Assembly (NCBI GenBank): GCA_019637435.1
Contig: JAHBVO010000006.1
Location: 62,001 to 126,000 of the forward strand
Reading direction: 5' to 3'
Source: Candidatus Obscuribacterales bacterium
Lineage (GTDB): Bacteria; Cyanobacteriota; Vampirovibrionia; Obscuribacterales; Obscuribacteraceae
Length of the DNA stretch: 64,000 bases
Shown: in pieces, positions 16,586-25,017 of the stretch
How positions within the stretch are numbered: the stretch's first letter is position 1
How the letters are laid out: every line of letters starts with the position of its first letter
Program-made: the position numbers and the translations under genes
The notes under the pieces: model-generated
Told to the model about the DNA's origin: nothing
The model's input: only the letters and a program-made list of their open reading frames with translations
The model's database searches: none

Positions 16586-18274
16586 ATGACAACCGCACAA
16601 TCGCGTAAATCGCTAACTGTCCATCAGGTGCTAGATCAGCTACGAGTGGAAGGAGTCAGGTATCTGTTCGGCTCCGTGAGTTCGTCAGACTCGCCAATCT
16701 CAGCAAGCGTAATGGCGCTTCGAGGCAAGGAAGGCGAGAACATCCACTTCCTGGGTTCCGTTCATGAGGCGTCGGCAGTTTTTATGGCGTCCGGTTACGC
16801 CCAGGCGACCTCACTGCCCGGTGTTGTCAACATAGCCAGCGGTCATCTATTGAATGCAGTCCCGGCGATATACGCGGCCAATCGATCGCAAATCCCACTC
16901 GTCATTCTGGCCGATCAGGAAGACTCGCACATCATCAACGATGAGCCGCCCCTGACCGTCGAACATCATTTGACAGTGCGGACGATCGCGAAGTGGATGG
17001 CGGAAGCACGTACCGCGCGCGAAATTGGACGACTGATGAGACGCGCATTCCATGAGGCTCTTTCGCCGCCGAAGGGACCTGTCGTTCTCTCCATACCTAT
17101 AAACCTTTTATTGTCGACGGCGAAATCACAGGTGATTAGACCACCTCTGACCAGCCCACTTGGAACAGCCGATCAAAACTTCGTTAGCAAAGTAGTCGGA
17201 CACCTCGTCCGCGCGGAGAATCCAGCGATCATCGCCGGCAATGAAGTATCCCAATACCGAGCTCGCCGAGACACCGTGCTGATGTCGGAGGTTTTGGGCT
17301 GCCCGGTTTACTGCGAAGCAGCTCCCATCGGCGTCAACTTCCCCAACCGCCACCCGCATTTTGCCGGAGTTTTGCCCCAGGATGTTGATGCGGCGCACGA
17401 GCGCCTGAAAGCTCATGACCTCATTTTGGCTCTTGGTGTCCAGAATCGATTGCCGAATAGAAGTGAGGGACCGTCGATGGTTCCTGACACCGGCACTATC
17501 ATTCAAATTAATATGGATGGCCGATTGGCAGGCATGACGTTCCGCTCGACGATGGCTACCCAGGCGGATATTTCGGAAACCCTGTCTCGCATTCGCGCTG
17601 AGATGCAACTTGCTGTAGACAATGATTGGTTATCGAAATCTAAGGTCAGGACCCGGAATACGATAACCGGAATTGCCGAAGTGCGACACCATCAAGAAGA
17701 GTCGTTGCTTTATCCCAATCCTGCAAAACCGACCAGCTTGTTCTGGCTTATGCGCCTGCTCGAAGGCATCAGACCGCCAAAGTCAGTCGTAGTCTCGGAT
17801 ATCATCCATGCGAATGCCATGCCGTTTGAGATTCTCAGCTTAGAAAGCGGTTCTTCCTTCTTTTCAAGCAACAGCGGCGTAAACGGTTTTGCATCCGGAG
17901 CCGCATGCGGTGTTCAATTTGCCGGTCTCGACATTCCGATCATCTGCCTCACCGGCGACGAGTCATTCCTTGGATACCCGCAGACACTGTGGACAGCAAG
18001 ACATTATGGATTAAACACAAAATTCGTAATCGCCAATACGCAGAGCCGAGCCCGGCTCAACATGCTGCCTTCGGCTCCCACCCGCCGACCTCCGCGCTTT
18101 GAGCTCACTCGCCCGGAAATCTCCTTAACCCGCCTGGCAGCTTCAATGGACGTGCCGGCATTTCAAGTTCAGCAATTCAGCGACCTGGAGCCGGCGCTCG
18201 TCAAGCTATTCTCCGAGCCGGGTCCAGCACTTATCGATGTATTAATCGATCCTGAATCGTACCTGGGAAGCTGA
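16586..18274 (+). CDS. ThDP-dependent enzyme, benzoylformate decarboxylase-like
   Basis: This 562-residue protein has the three-domain layout of the acetolactate synthase/benzoylformate decarboxylase family. The PYR domain (about 8-175) carries HEASAVFMASGYAQ, whose glutamate activates the cofactor. The central domain is about 195-325. The PP domain (about 375-555) carries SGVNGFASGAACGVQ. The diphosphate/metal motif is altered. Family members read GDGS...LWTA...NN, but here it reads GDESFLGYPQTLWTARHYG...VIANTQ. The Gly after GD is Glu and the second Asn, normally a magnesium ligand, is Thr. It may be a divergent decarboxylase or lyase, or have lost activity; the substrate cannot be told. 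It lies 268 bases upstream of korA on the same strand. Confidence 0.75.
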   Translation: MTTAQSRKSLTVHQVLDQLRVEGVRYLFGSVSSSDSPISASVMALRGKEGENIHFLGSVHEASAVFMASGYAQATSLPGVVNIASGHLLNAVPAIYAANRSQIPLVILADQEDSHIINDEPPLTVEHHLTVRTIAKWMAEARTAREIGRLMRRAFHEALSPPKGPVVLSIPINLLLSTAKSQVIRPPLTSPLGTADQNFVSKVVGHLVRAENPAIIAGNEVSQYRARRDTVLMSEVLGCPVYCEAAPIGVNFPNRHPHFAGVLPQDVDAAHERLKAHDLILALGVQNRLPNRSEGPSMVPDTGTIIQINMDGRLAGMTFRSTMATQADISETLSRIRAEMQLAVDNDWLSKSKVRTRNTITGIAEVRHHQEESLLYPNPAKPTSLFWLMRLLEGIRPPKSVVVSDIIHANAMPFEILSLESGSSFFSSNSGVNGFASGAACGVQFAGLDIPIICLTGDESFLGYPQTLWTARHYGLNTKFVIANTQSRARLNMLPSAPTRRPPRFELTRPEISLTRLAASMDVPAFQVQQFSDLEPALVKLFSEPGPALIDVLIDPESYLGS

Positions 18275-18542
18275 TTACAACACGTTTGCTGTTTTGGGAC
18301 AGGCGAAAAGGTTTCCTACCTGACAGTTTTGAAAATTAGATTTAGAAAAAGTGGAGCAGCGCCCAGTTTCGCAACGCTTGCGGTCTCGCTTGACAATATT
18401 ATTGCAATTAAAGCTCAAGAACCTTATCGAAATCGGTACGGAACCCAATATCCGAGCGGTCACTTGATAAACTTTAAAGCCGTAGTGGGCAACAAATCGC
18501 CAGGTATTTATCGTGAAAACTCTAGCAAGAGATAGCAAAGAC

Positions 18543-20345
18543 ATGACCGAGGACAAGAAGCTCATCGTAAATGACTTCTCGATCCACGTAGCAACGGTCA
18601 ACGGCTCGGGGAGCCAATCCTCAAACACAGTGCTCTTGAGATCAATATTTCAAATGGGCATTCCAGTAAGCGGCAAAAACCTCTTCCCATCAAACATCAT
18701 GGGATTGCCGACCTGGTTCACCATTCGTGTAAACAAAGACGGCTACATCGCTCGTAAAAAAGAGGTCGATATTCTTGTCGCCATGAACCCGCAAACGGCG
18801 ATTGAAGACGTCAAAGAATTGCGTCCGGGCACCGTTTGCGTCAGCCCCATCGAACTCAACCTCGACAAAATTCGCGACGACGTTAAGCACTATCAGGTGC
18901 CGTTCGGCGAGCTTGCCAGCCAGGCCACCGACAACGTCAAGTTGAAAAAGCTTGTGACCAACATCATCTACGTCGGCGTTGTGGCGGAGTTGCTCGAGAT
19001 CGATCAAGCAGAAATCGACAGAGCGATCGAAGCGCAATTCGAAGGCAAGCAAAAGGCAATCGACCTCAACAAAAAAGCGGCAATGATTGGTCGCGAGTGG
19101 GCGAAAGAAAACCTCAAAAAGGCTGACCCTTACAAAGTCGAGCGTCTCGATTTGACTAAAGGCAAAATCATCATCGACGGCAACCAGGCTGCAGCTATTG
19201 GCTGCATGATGGCTGGAGTGTCGGCTGTTACCTGGTATCCGATCACACCATCATCCAGCCTCTGCGAATACTTGATCGATTACCTCCACAAATACCGCGT
19301 GGACAAAGATGGCAAAAACACATTCGCCGTTGTTCAAGCCGAAGATGAACTTGCTGCAGTAGGAATGGCTATCGGAGCAGGTTGGGCAGGTGCTCGCTCG
19401 ATGACCTCGACCTCGGGTCCCGGCATCTCGTTGATGTCTGAATTCTGCGGCTTCGCTTACTTCACCGAGATTCCAGTGGTAATCTTCGATGTTCAGCGCG
19501 TCGGTCCGTCGACCGGTCTGCCTACGCGAACATCGCAAGCAGACTTGCTCTCCACATACTTCCTCTCCCACGGCGACACCAAGCATGTCGTGCTTCTGCC
19601 GAATTCGGTGGGCGAGTGCTACGAATTTGCGATGGCAGCATTCGACCTCGCGGAACGCCTTCAACAGCCGGTCTTCGTCCTTACCGATCTCGATATCGGC
19701 ATGAACAACTGGATGTCGGATCCGTTTGTTTATCCTGAAAAACCGTTTGATCGCGGCAAAGTTCTCAACGCGGAACAACTCGAAAAGGCTGGCGGTTTCG
19801 CACGATACAAAGACGTCGACGGCGACGGTATCGCATACCGCACGCTTCCGGGAACCGAACATCCCAAAGCCGGTTACTTCGTTCGCGGCTCCGGTCACAA
19901 CGAAAACGCCGCATACAGTGAGCGTCCTGAAGACTATGTCAAACTCATGGATCGCTTGCTGAAGAAGCTTGAAACGGCAAAGCAATATGTGCCGCAACCA
20001 GTGATCGAGCAAAACAAAGATGCGAAAGTCGGCATCCTCGCTTTCGGTTCGACCCACTGGGCGATTGAAGAAACGAGAGATCAACTTTCTCGCGAAGCAA
20101 AATTGCCGACCAGCTATTGCAGAGTGAGATCGTTGCCCTTCACCGACGGCGTTCAAAAGTTTGTCGAAGACCACGATCACGTCTACGTCGTCGAACAAAA
20201 CCGCGACGGTCAAATGCTCGACCTGCTCCGCCTGGAGATGCCGCAACTAGCGACCAAGCTGAGATCGGTCAAGCACTACAACGGTCTACCCGTTGATGCA
20301 GAATCAATTACGACCCAAATTCTTGAACAGGAGAAGAACGTCTAA
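18543..20345 (+). CDS. korA: 2-oxoacid:ferredoxin oxidoreductase, fused gamma-alpha subunit
   Basis: This is the large subunit (600 residues) of a two-subunit 2-oxoacid:ferredoxin oxidoreductase that oxidatively decarboxylates 2-oxoglutarate or a related 2-oxoacid to its acyl-CoA. The gamma domain comes first (about 15-185; GSGSQSSNTVLLRS, FPSNIMGLPTWF). The alpha domain follows (IIDGNQAAAIGCMMAG, TWYPITPSSSLCEYL, QAEDELAAVGMAIGAGWAG, TSTSGPGISLM), then the C-terminal domain with the VEQNRDGQML segment. This gamma-alpha fusion is the KorA arrangement. The frame extends to a GTG at 18513. The ATG at 18543 is preferred, though its ribosome binding site is weak. Two bases separate it from korB. 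2-Oxoglutarate is the likely substrate by family, not proven. Confidence 0.9.
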   Translation: MTEDKKLIVNDFSIHVATVNGSGSQSSNTVLLRSIFQMGIPVSGKNLFPSNIMGLPTWFTIRVNKDGYIARKKEVDILVAMNPQTAIEDVKELRPGTVCVSPIELNLDKIRDDVKHYQVPFGELASQATDNVKLKKLVTNIIYVGVVAELLEIDQAEIDRAIEAQFEGKQKAIDLNKKAAMIGREWAKENLKKADPYKVERLDLTKGKIIIDGNQAAAIGCMMAGVSAVTWYPITPSSSLCEYLIDYLHKYRVDKDGKNTFAVVQAEDELAAVGMAIGAGWAGARSMTSTSGPGISLMSEFCGFAYFTEIPVVIFDVQRVGPSTGLPTRTSQADLLSTYFLSHGDTKHVVLLPNSVGECYEFAMAAFDLAERLQQPVFVLTDLDIGMNNWMSDPFVYPEKPFDRGKVLNAEQLEKAGGFARYKDVDGDGIAYRTLPGTEHPKAGYFVRGSGHNENAAYSERPEDYVKLMDRLLKKLETAKQYVPQPVIEQNKDAKVGILAFGSTHWAIEETRDQLSREAKLPTSYCRVRSLPFTDGVQKFVEDHDHVYVVEQNRDGQMLDLLRLEMPQLATKLRSVKHYNGLPVDAESITTQILEQEKNV

Positions 20346-20347
20346 TC

Positions 20348-21403
20348 ATGGTTGAAACAGCAACACCTTCTCCAGCGCCGAAGGCACCCGCAACAAACAA
20401 ATTGAACCTGACGCTGGCCGACTATAAGGGTTCGCCTTCCACACTCTGCGATGGCTGCGGTCACGACGCCATCACAAGTCAGATCATCAAAGCGTTTTGG
20501 GAACTCTCAATCGAGCCGCACCAAGTTGCAAAACTGAGTGGTATCGGTTGCTCTTCTAAAACGCCCGCGTACTTCCTGAGCCGCGCTCACGGATTCAACT
20601 CCGTACACGGACGCATGCCGTCCGTCGCGACCGGCACGCACATGGCTAACCACAAGCTGATCACAATCGGCGTCTCCGGCGACGGTGACACCGCTTCAAT
20701 CGGTCTCGGTCAGTTTGGTCACTTGATTCGCCGCAACATTCCGATGGTTTACATCGTTGAAAACAACGGCGTTTACGGACTGACCAAAGGTCAATTCTCG
20801 GCGACCGCTGACGTCGGTTCAACATTGAAAGATGGAACCGTCAACAGACAATCAGCGATCGACCTTTGCGGATTGGCTATTGAACTTGGTTGCGGTTTCG
20901 TCGCTCGTTCATTCGCCGGTGACCCGAAACAGCTCGTCGCATTAATCAAAGCGGCCCTTGCTCATGAAGGCACCGCTGTGCTCGACGTAATCAGCCCCTG
21001 CGTAACCTTCAACAACCACGAGGGTTCGACGAAGAGCTACAAGCACGCAAAAGAAATGGATCGCCCGCTCCACGAGCTAGGCTTCATTCCGTTCTACGAG
21101 CAAATCACAGTCGACTATGAGCCGGGAACGGTCCAAGACGTCGAGATGCATGACGGCTCGCATTTGCGTTTGAAGAAACTCGGTCACGATTACGATCCGA
21201 CCGACAGATTCGCAGCCGATAGAGCGATTCACCAATCTCACAAAGATGGCACTTTGCTTACCGGCTTGCTCTTCCACGATAAAGATCTGCCGAGCTGGAC
21301 GCAACTGAACAACCTCGTTGATCAGCCGCTCTCCAGACTCTCGCAGGAACAACTGAGACCGAAGAAAGAAGTTCTCGATGAGATCATGAAATCATTGACG
21401 TAA
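20348..21403 (+). CDS. korB: 2-oxoacid:ferredoxin oxidoreductase, beta subunit
   Basis: This 351-residue beta subunit binds thiamine diphosphate and one 4Fe-4S cluster. Cysteines expected to hold the cluster are in LCDGCGHDAI (near residues 35-40), GIGCSS (near 70) and SPCVTFNN (near 215). The diphosphate/metal motif GVSGDGDTASIGLGQ...VENNGVYGLTKGQ is intact. The GRMPSVATGTHMAN segment is typical of KorB. An Ala/Pro-rich N-terminal tail of about 20 residues precedes the domain. It forms an operon with korA and is followed by a strong terminator. With fumC elsewhere in the window it fits a ferredoxin-linked TCA cycle. Confidence 0.92.
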   Translation: MVETATPSPAPKAPATNKLNLTLADYKGSPSTLCDGCGHDAITSQIIKAFWELSIEPHQVAKLSGIGCSSKTPAYFLSRAHGFNSVHGRMPSVATGTHMANHKLITIGVSGDGDTASIGLGQFGHLIRRNIPMVYIVENNGVYGLTKGQFSATADVGSTLKDGTVNRQSAIDLCGLAIELGCGFVARSFAGDPKQLVALIKAALAHEGTAVLDVISPCVTFNNHEGSTKSYKHAKEMDRPLHELGFIPFYEQITVDYEPGTVQDVEMHDGSHLRLKKLGHDYDPTDRFAADRAIHQSHKDGTLLTGLLFHDKDLPSWTQLNNLVDQPLSRLSQEQLRPKKEVLDEIMKSLT

Positions 21404-21430
21404 TTTCGATCCGGACTTAAACCACTTGAG

Positions 21431-21464
21431 ACGGGCTTGCTCTGCGGCAAGCCCGTTTTTTTTG
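21431..21464 (+). terminator. Rho-independent terminator of korAB
   Basis: Perfect 10-bp stem (ACGGGCTTGC / GCAAGCCCGT), six-base loop, then eight T residues. It starts 28 bases after the korB stop codon. Confidence 0.93.
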
Positions 21465-21571
21465 TTTGCAATTGGGAATGAGCACGAAACCAGAGCCGTG
21501 AATAAACCTCGACATACGCGATGCCCTTAGGTAGAATCTCGACACGACAGGTCGCAGACAAACGGAGAACC

Positions 21572-22300
21572 ATGGGCTGGAAATCTTGCTACATTATTGC
21601 CGCAGACAGAGACTGTCCGCACGGTTACCTCGGCACCCTGCCGCGTCACGATCCGGAACGCGCGACAACGATTTTCAAAAAGCTGGGATATGAAACTACA
21701 AACCGAAGGGAGAGTCCCATCATTGACTATCCCCGGGACAATCTGGTTACGCTCGGAGCTTATGACAAAGCAGTCTTCGTTTCAGATCAGTCCATTTACG
21801 ACTGCTTTGACGACCGCAACCATCCTCTGTTGAAAAAGGCACTCAGCATTTACCCAGATGGAACCTTGGTGATCGTGGTTTTGCATAGCGTCGTCAATTT
21901 ATTCGGTTATGCACTTTACGAAAACGGACAATTGGTCCGGGAGTACGGTGGCAACGGAGATGACGGTGTGACACACGAATTCGGGGAACCCTTAGAAGAA
22001 GAGCGTGATGCTTTCGCAAAGTCAAAACTCATTAACGGAGAAAGGTTCTTTTTGAGCGAATACGATGGCGTCAGAGAAGATGTCACTCCTGATTGCTACG
22101 GAGAGACCTTGGTTTTCGCCGTTCTAGAGAGATATTACGGTGAAATTCTTGATCAATCGGAACACTTATGGCCGGAAGATTTGCAGGGCGAGGCGATTGA
22201 TAAACACAATGATTTTGCGCCGGATGAACTGCACAAACGACTAACGAAGCCTGAGCCTAAGAAATCCGAAGGTCCGTGGTGGCAACGCATTTTCAAATAG
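21572..22300 (+). CDS. Conserved protein of unknown function
   Basis: A 242-residue cytoplasmic protein with no recognised catalytic motif. It begins MGWKSCYIIAADRDCP and contains a conserved-looking VVLHSVVNLFGYALYENG strand-helix unit, then a FGEPLEEERDAF segment. The overall plan faintly recalls actinobacterial DUF6928 proteins (MGAK start, HSVVD motif, GEP segment); that is only a guess from memory. It ends in a Trp-rich tail, GPWWQRIFK. The frame could extend to 21521, but CGGAGA lies 4-9 bases before the ATG at 21572. It stands alone between the korAB terminator and the convergent amidohydrolase gene. Confidence 0.65.
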   Translation: MGWKSCYIIAADRDCPHGYLGTLPRHDPERATTIFKKLGYETTNRRESPIIDYPRDNLVTLGAYDKAVFVSDQSIYDCFDDRNHPLLKKALSIYPDGTLVIVVLHSVVNLFGYALYENGQLVREYGGNGDDGVTHEFGEPLEEERDAFAKSKLINGERFFLSEYDGVREDVTPDCYGETLVFAVLERYYGEILDQSEHLWPEDLQGEAIDKHNDFAPDELHKRLTKPEPKKSEGPWWQRIFK

Positions 22301-22327
22301 CAACGCACCGTATTTGATACTAAACCA

Positions 22328-23695
22328 TTAATGCGTCTCCAGAAGCGGAGCCACTTTCGGTAGACAGTGATTTAGTAGATACATAACATCTTTGTAGCGC
22401 TGTTTGTTGCAAGTAGCATCGTCGAACAAGCATATTCGTTTCGTCGTCCCATCGACTTCAAGTTTGTCAGTAAACAGGTCCGCCTCCTTCACGTCGTTGT
22501 ACAGAGAAACCATCCTGGCATCATCACCATAAACAGCCTTGCCTTCGACGAAAACGAGACTGATGTTCTTTGGCTCCGTCTTCAAAAGACTGACGAACGG
22601 ATTTTGATCTAGTTTAGGAGCAAGGAAAAAATCACCTGCGAATCCCTTTTTCAGCTGACCGAAGTGGTCTTCGAGACCAGCTGTCAGCGCAGCATCCGTC
22701 GTGACCATCTTGTATAAACGTTCAGGCGTGACAGGATTCGCGGCGCCCCAAGTCTTGTTCGCGTAGTCAAACGCAAATTTCATCTCTCCCAGCAAATTGT
22801 CAGAACCGGATATAGTCCAGTCCGGACTCAGTGCAACAGTGACACCAGATTCGATGGCAGCAGGAATATTTGTAGTTTGGTTGTACAGGTTTATATTGCT
22901 GCGAGGCGACCATGAAAGATACATCTTGTTGTCAGCCATCTCTTTAAACTCTGGCTTAGTAAGCGCGACTCCATGGATGACGACCATCCCGGGCGTGACC
23001 AGATTATTGTCTCGCAAAACCTTGAATTCATTAATGCTAACTGGGTCATCAGCGCGACCTTCGCCGATGTGCAAGAAGTAGCGTTTTAACTCTTTGCTTT
23101 TTAGCTTCGCTGCATTTGCTTGAAGTTTCTCATTGCCAATCTTCAGAATATTGTTGCTGGAATTCGCAACCAGAGAGCCTGTAAGATTGCGGATTGGAAG
23201 CGAAGGTGGTTTCGTATAATAAGACGATTGAATTATAGTAGTACCGCCAATGATGGCACGAATCTCCGCGTACTTAATAGACGTCGACATCACGTCTCCC
23301 GATGCTTCCATGTTCGCTTTAAAAATGTCCACAACGTTATCAAAGTATTCTTCGTTTTGCGGACTCTTGTTCTGCTCATCGTTCCACTGGTAGCGGTTTA
23401 CGAAAAACGATTTCGGTTTCCACAATGGAATGGAGTTGTAGTGGACGTGATTGTGAGTATCAATCAAGCCAGGGTAAGCGTAGCCCTCATACTTCAGTTT
23501 TTTCGCAGAACTCGGGACGTCAGCCTCGGAGGTGAAGACATCAAGAATGGAATCGCCATTCTCCGAATCGATCAGCAACCAGCAATTCTTTGCGCCGGTT
23601 TCACTCACCACATCGGCATTGATTGCAAGAGGTTCCGCATGAGCCGCGGTTGCACTCAAGAGCCCTGCGACGGCTAAAGCAATCTGACTTTTCAT
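22328..23695 (-). CDS. Exported amidohydrolase-family protein
   Basis: This 455-residue protein has a signal peptide (MKSQIALAVAGLLSATAAHA) followed by an amidohydrolase domain. PGLIDTHNHVHYN carries the metal-binding HxH pair. A barrel histidine is likely in YFLHIGEG, another in VVIHGVAL, and ALSPDWTISGSDN supplies the catalytic Asp region. PRSNINLYNQTTNIPAA resembles the chlorohydrolase/SsnA-like branch. The C-terminal ~70 residues extend past the domain and contain three cysteines. The start at 23695 is fixed by a perfect GGAGGT five bases upstream, although an in-frame start exists at 23713. It is the last of three same-strand genes (GS-like, amidohydrolase, this). Substrate unknown; it should act in the periplasm or outside. 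Confidence 0.78.
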   Translation of the reverse strand: MKSQIALAVAGLLSATAAHAEPLAINADVVSETGAKNCWLLIDSENGDSILDVFTSEADVPSSAKKLKYEGYAYPGLIDTHNHVHYNSIPLWKPKSFFVNRYQWNDEQNKSPQNEEYFDNVVDIFKANMEASGDVMSTSIKYAEIRAIIGGTTIIQSSYYTKPPSLPIRNLTGSLVANSSNNILKIGNEKLQANAAKLKSKELKRYFLHIGEGRADDPVSINEFKVLRDNNLVTPGMVVIHGVALTKPEFKEMADNKMYLSWSPRSNINLYNQTTNIPAAIESGVTVALSPDWTISGSDNLLGEMKFAFDYANKTWGAANPVTPERLYKMVTTDAALTAGLEDHFGQLKKGFAGDFFLAPKLDQNPFVSLLKTEPKNISLVFVEGKAVYGDDARMVSLYNDVKEADLFTDKLEVDGTTKRICLFDDATCNKQRYKDVMYLLNHCLPKVAPLLETH

Positions 23696-23769
23696 TTCTA
23701 CCTCCGGTCTCATTCAATTTAGCAAGCACGTTTTTGATGAGCTTCCTGCTATCGCTAAAGGACGTACCT

Positions 23770-23790
23770 AACAACAACAACAACAACAAC
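23770..23790. repeat. (AAC)7 microsatellite
   Basis: Seven uninterrupted AAC triplets lie in the 107-base gap between two minus-strand amidohydrolase genes (GTT repeats on the coding strand). They are non-coding in the assigned genes and could be length-variable. Confidence 0.9.
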
Positions 23791-23802
23791 AGACGAGATA
23801 AG

Positions 23803-24960
23803 CTACAGCAGACCTTCAAGCGCATACAGCTCTCGACAGTTGCGATATAGAACGTTTTCAGCGATAGCCTGAGCTTGCGCCAACGTCAGGTAGTTCTCAT
23901 CAATCAGATCGTTGAGCACCGCCTGCAGTGCTTCCTTCATAACGACCGCACCATACCAGTGCATCTCGGGCAGCGTATGTCCATCGCTTCCTGCAAGAAT
24001 TTTAGTCGTCGGAGCGATTGCTAAGCTCTCACGCACGAAGCTTTTCGCCATAGCGGATACAAGAATGACTGACAACGATAAATCCATATAGCAGTTTGGA
24101 AAAACGGAGCATAGATATGCCGCCTCGCGGTGATATGGATAGCAATGAAGGAAGACGAATTTGCATGAAGCAAACCGCCGATCCTTCAATATTGGCGTCA
24201 TAACTGTAGGGTTCGCCTCATGCAATACGAGGTCTGCGTCACCGATGCCGGTGTGAATTTGGATTGGCAATTTCGAATGTGCGGCAAGCTGAAACGCGTT
24301 CAGGAGCAAGTAATGATAAAGGGGAGACGCGGATATTCGAAAATCATTTTTGTCATTTTTCGAAGCAGCTTCAATCTGCCTTCTGGTTTCTGAGAAACTT
24401 TCTCTAGCAGCATGCAAATCGATTTCCGGTTCGCTGGGCAAACCGCCGCGGTAAGCTGCGATTGTTTTAAACCCAACCGGAATCGACTCTTTGAATGAAT
24501 GCATTTCGAGTTGCAAATGATTTATAAGGTCTTGAAACGAGTCGCGTTCGCAAATCAAGCGCTCGAAAAGAGATTCAAGGCGAACGATTTTGAACACCGG
24601 ACGTCCGCAAACTTTTGCTAGTTCATTGACCGACATGGACACTTCCGAATTGAATCCATCATCAATAAGCAATCCGCCAATAGAGGCGTCGTCCCAGAGT
24701 TCATTCACGTAATCCGAAGCGGAAAGCGCCTGTCGCGCCTCGACAAGTTCCTCGTCGGTTTCGAACCGGAGATAGTCTTTAAGGCGTTCGCGCATGTTCA
24801 TATAATGCAGACTGTGTGGCACATGGTTTTCTATCATTGACAGCGAGTTAGACTCACTGAATGTTCGCCGAAAACCAACGACATCTACTTCCAGATGCCG
24901 CCTCAAAATGGAATGCGCATGGTGGTCGATAAAGACGCTTTTGCTGATATCGAGTTTCAC
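23803..24960 (-). CDS. Amidohydrolase-2 family protein (FluG/NodGS N-domain-like)
   Basis: A 385-residue TIM-barrel hydrolase. FIDHHAHSIL at the N-terminus holds the metal HxH. IQIHTGIGDAD, KFVFLHCYPYHREA and AGSDGHTLPE supply the further barrel histidines and Asp, all in the order of the amidohydrolase_2 family. The same domain forms the N-terminal half of fungal FluG and plant NodGS, where it is fused to a glutamine-synthetase-like domain. Here the glutamine-synthetase-like gene lies 57 bases upstream on the same strand, so the pair is a split version. A partnership in metabolising a gamma-glutamyl or amine compound is inferred from this. No signal peptide. Confidence 0.8.
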   Translation of the reverse strand: MKLDISKSVFIDHHAHSILRRHLEVDVVGFRRTFSESNSLSMIENHVPHSLHYMNMRERLKDYLRFETDEELVEARQALSASDYVNELWDDASIGGLLIDDGFNSEVSMSVNELAKVCGRPVFKIVRLESLFERLICERDSFQDLINHLQLEMHSFKESIPVGFKTIAAYRGGLPSEPEIDLHAARESFSETRRQIEAASKNDKNDFRISASPLYHYLLLNAFQLAAHSKLPIQIHTGIGDADLVLHEANPTVMTPILKDRRFASCKFVFLHCYPYHREAAYLCSVFPNCYMDLSLSVILVSAMAKSFVRESLAIAPTTKILAGSDGHTLPEMHWYGAVVMKEALQAVLNDLIDENYLTLAQAQAIAENVLYRNCRELYALEGLL

Positions 24961-25017
24961 GCGGATAACCTCGGTAAACTAGAGGAACTGGCTAGTACTG
25001 GAAGTGGTGCACGCATC

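Noticed and set aside
19251..20246. 331-codon frame antisense to korA
   Set aside because: korA is certain by its motifs over the whole stretch. The antisense frame is open because of codon bias and shows no domain.
23770..23790. (AAC)7 as a phase-variation switch
   Set aside because: It is a trinucleotide tract in an intergenic gap, outside any called gene, so length change would not shift a frame. An effect on expression is possible but unsupported.
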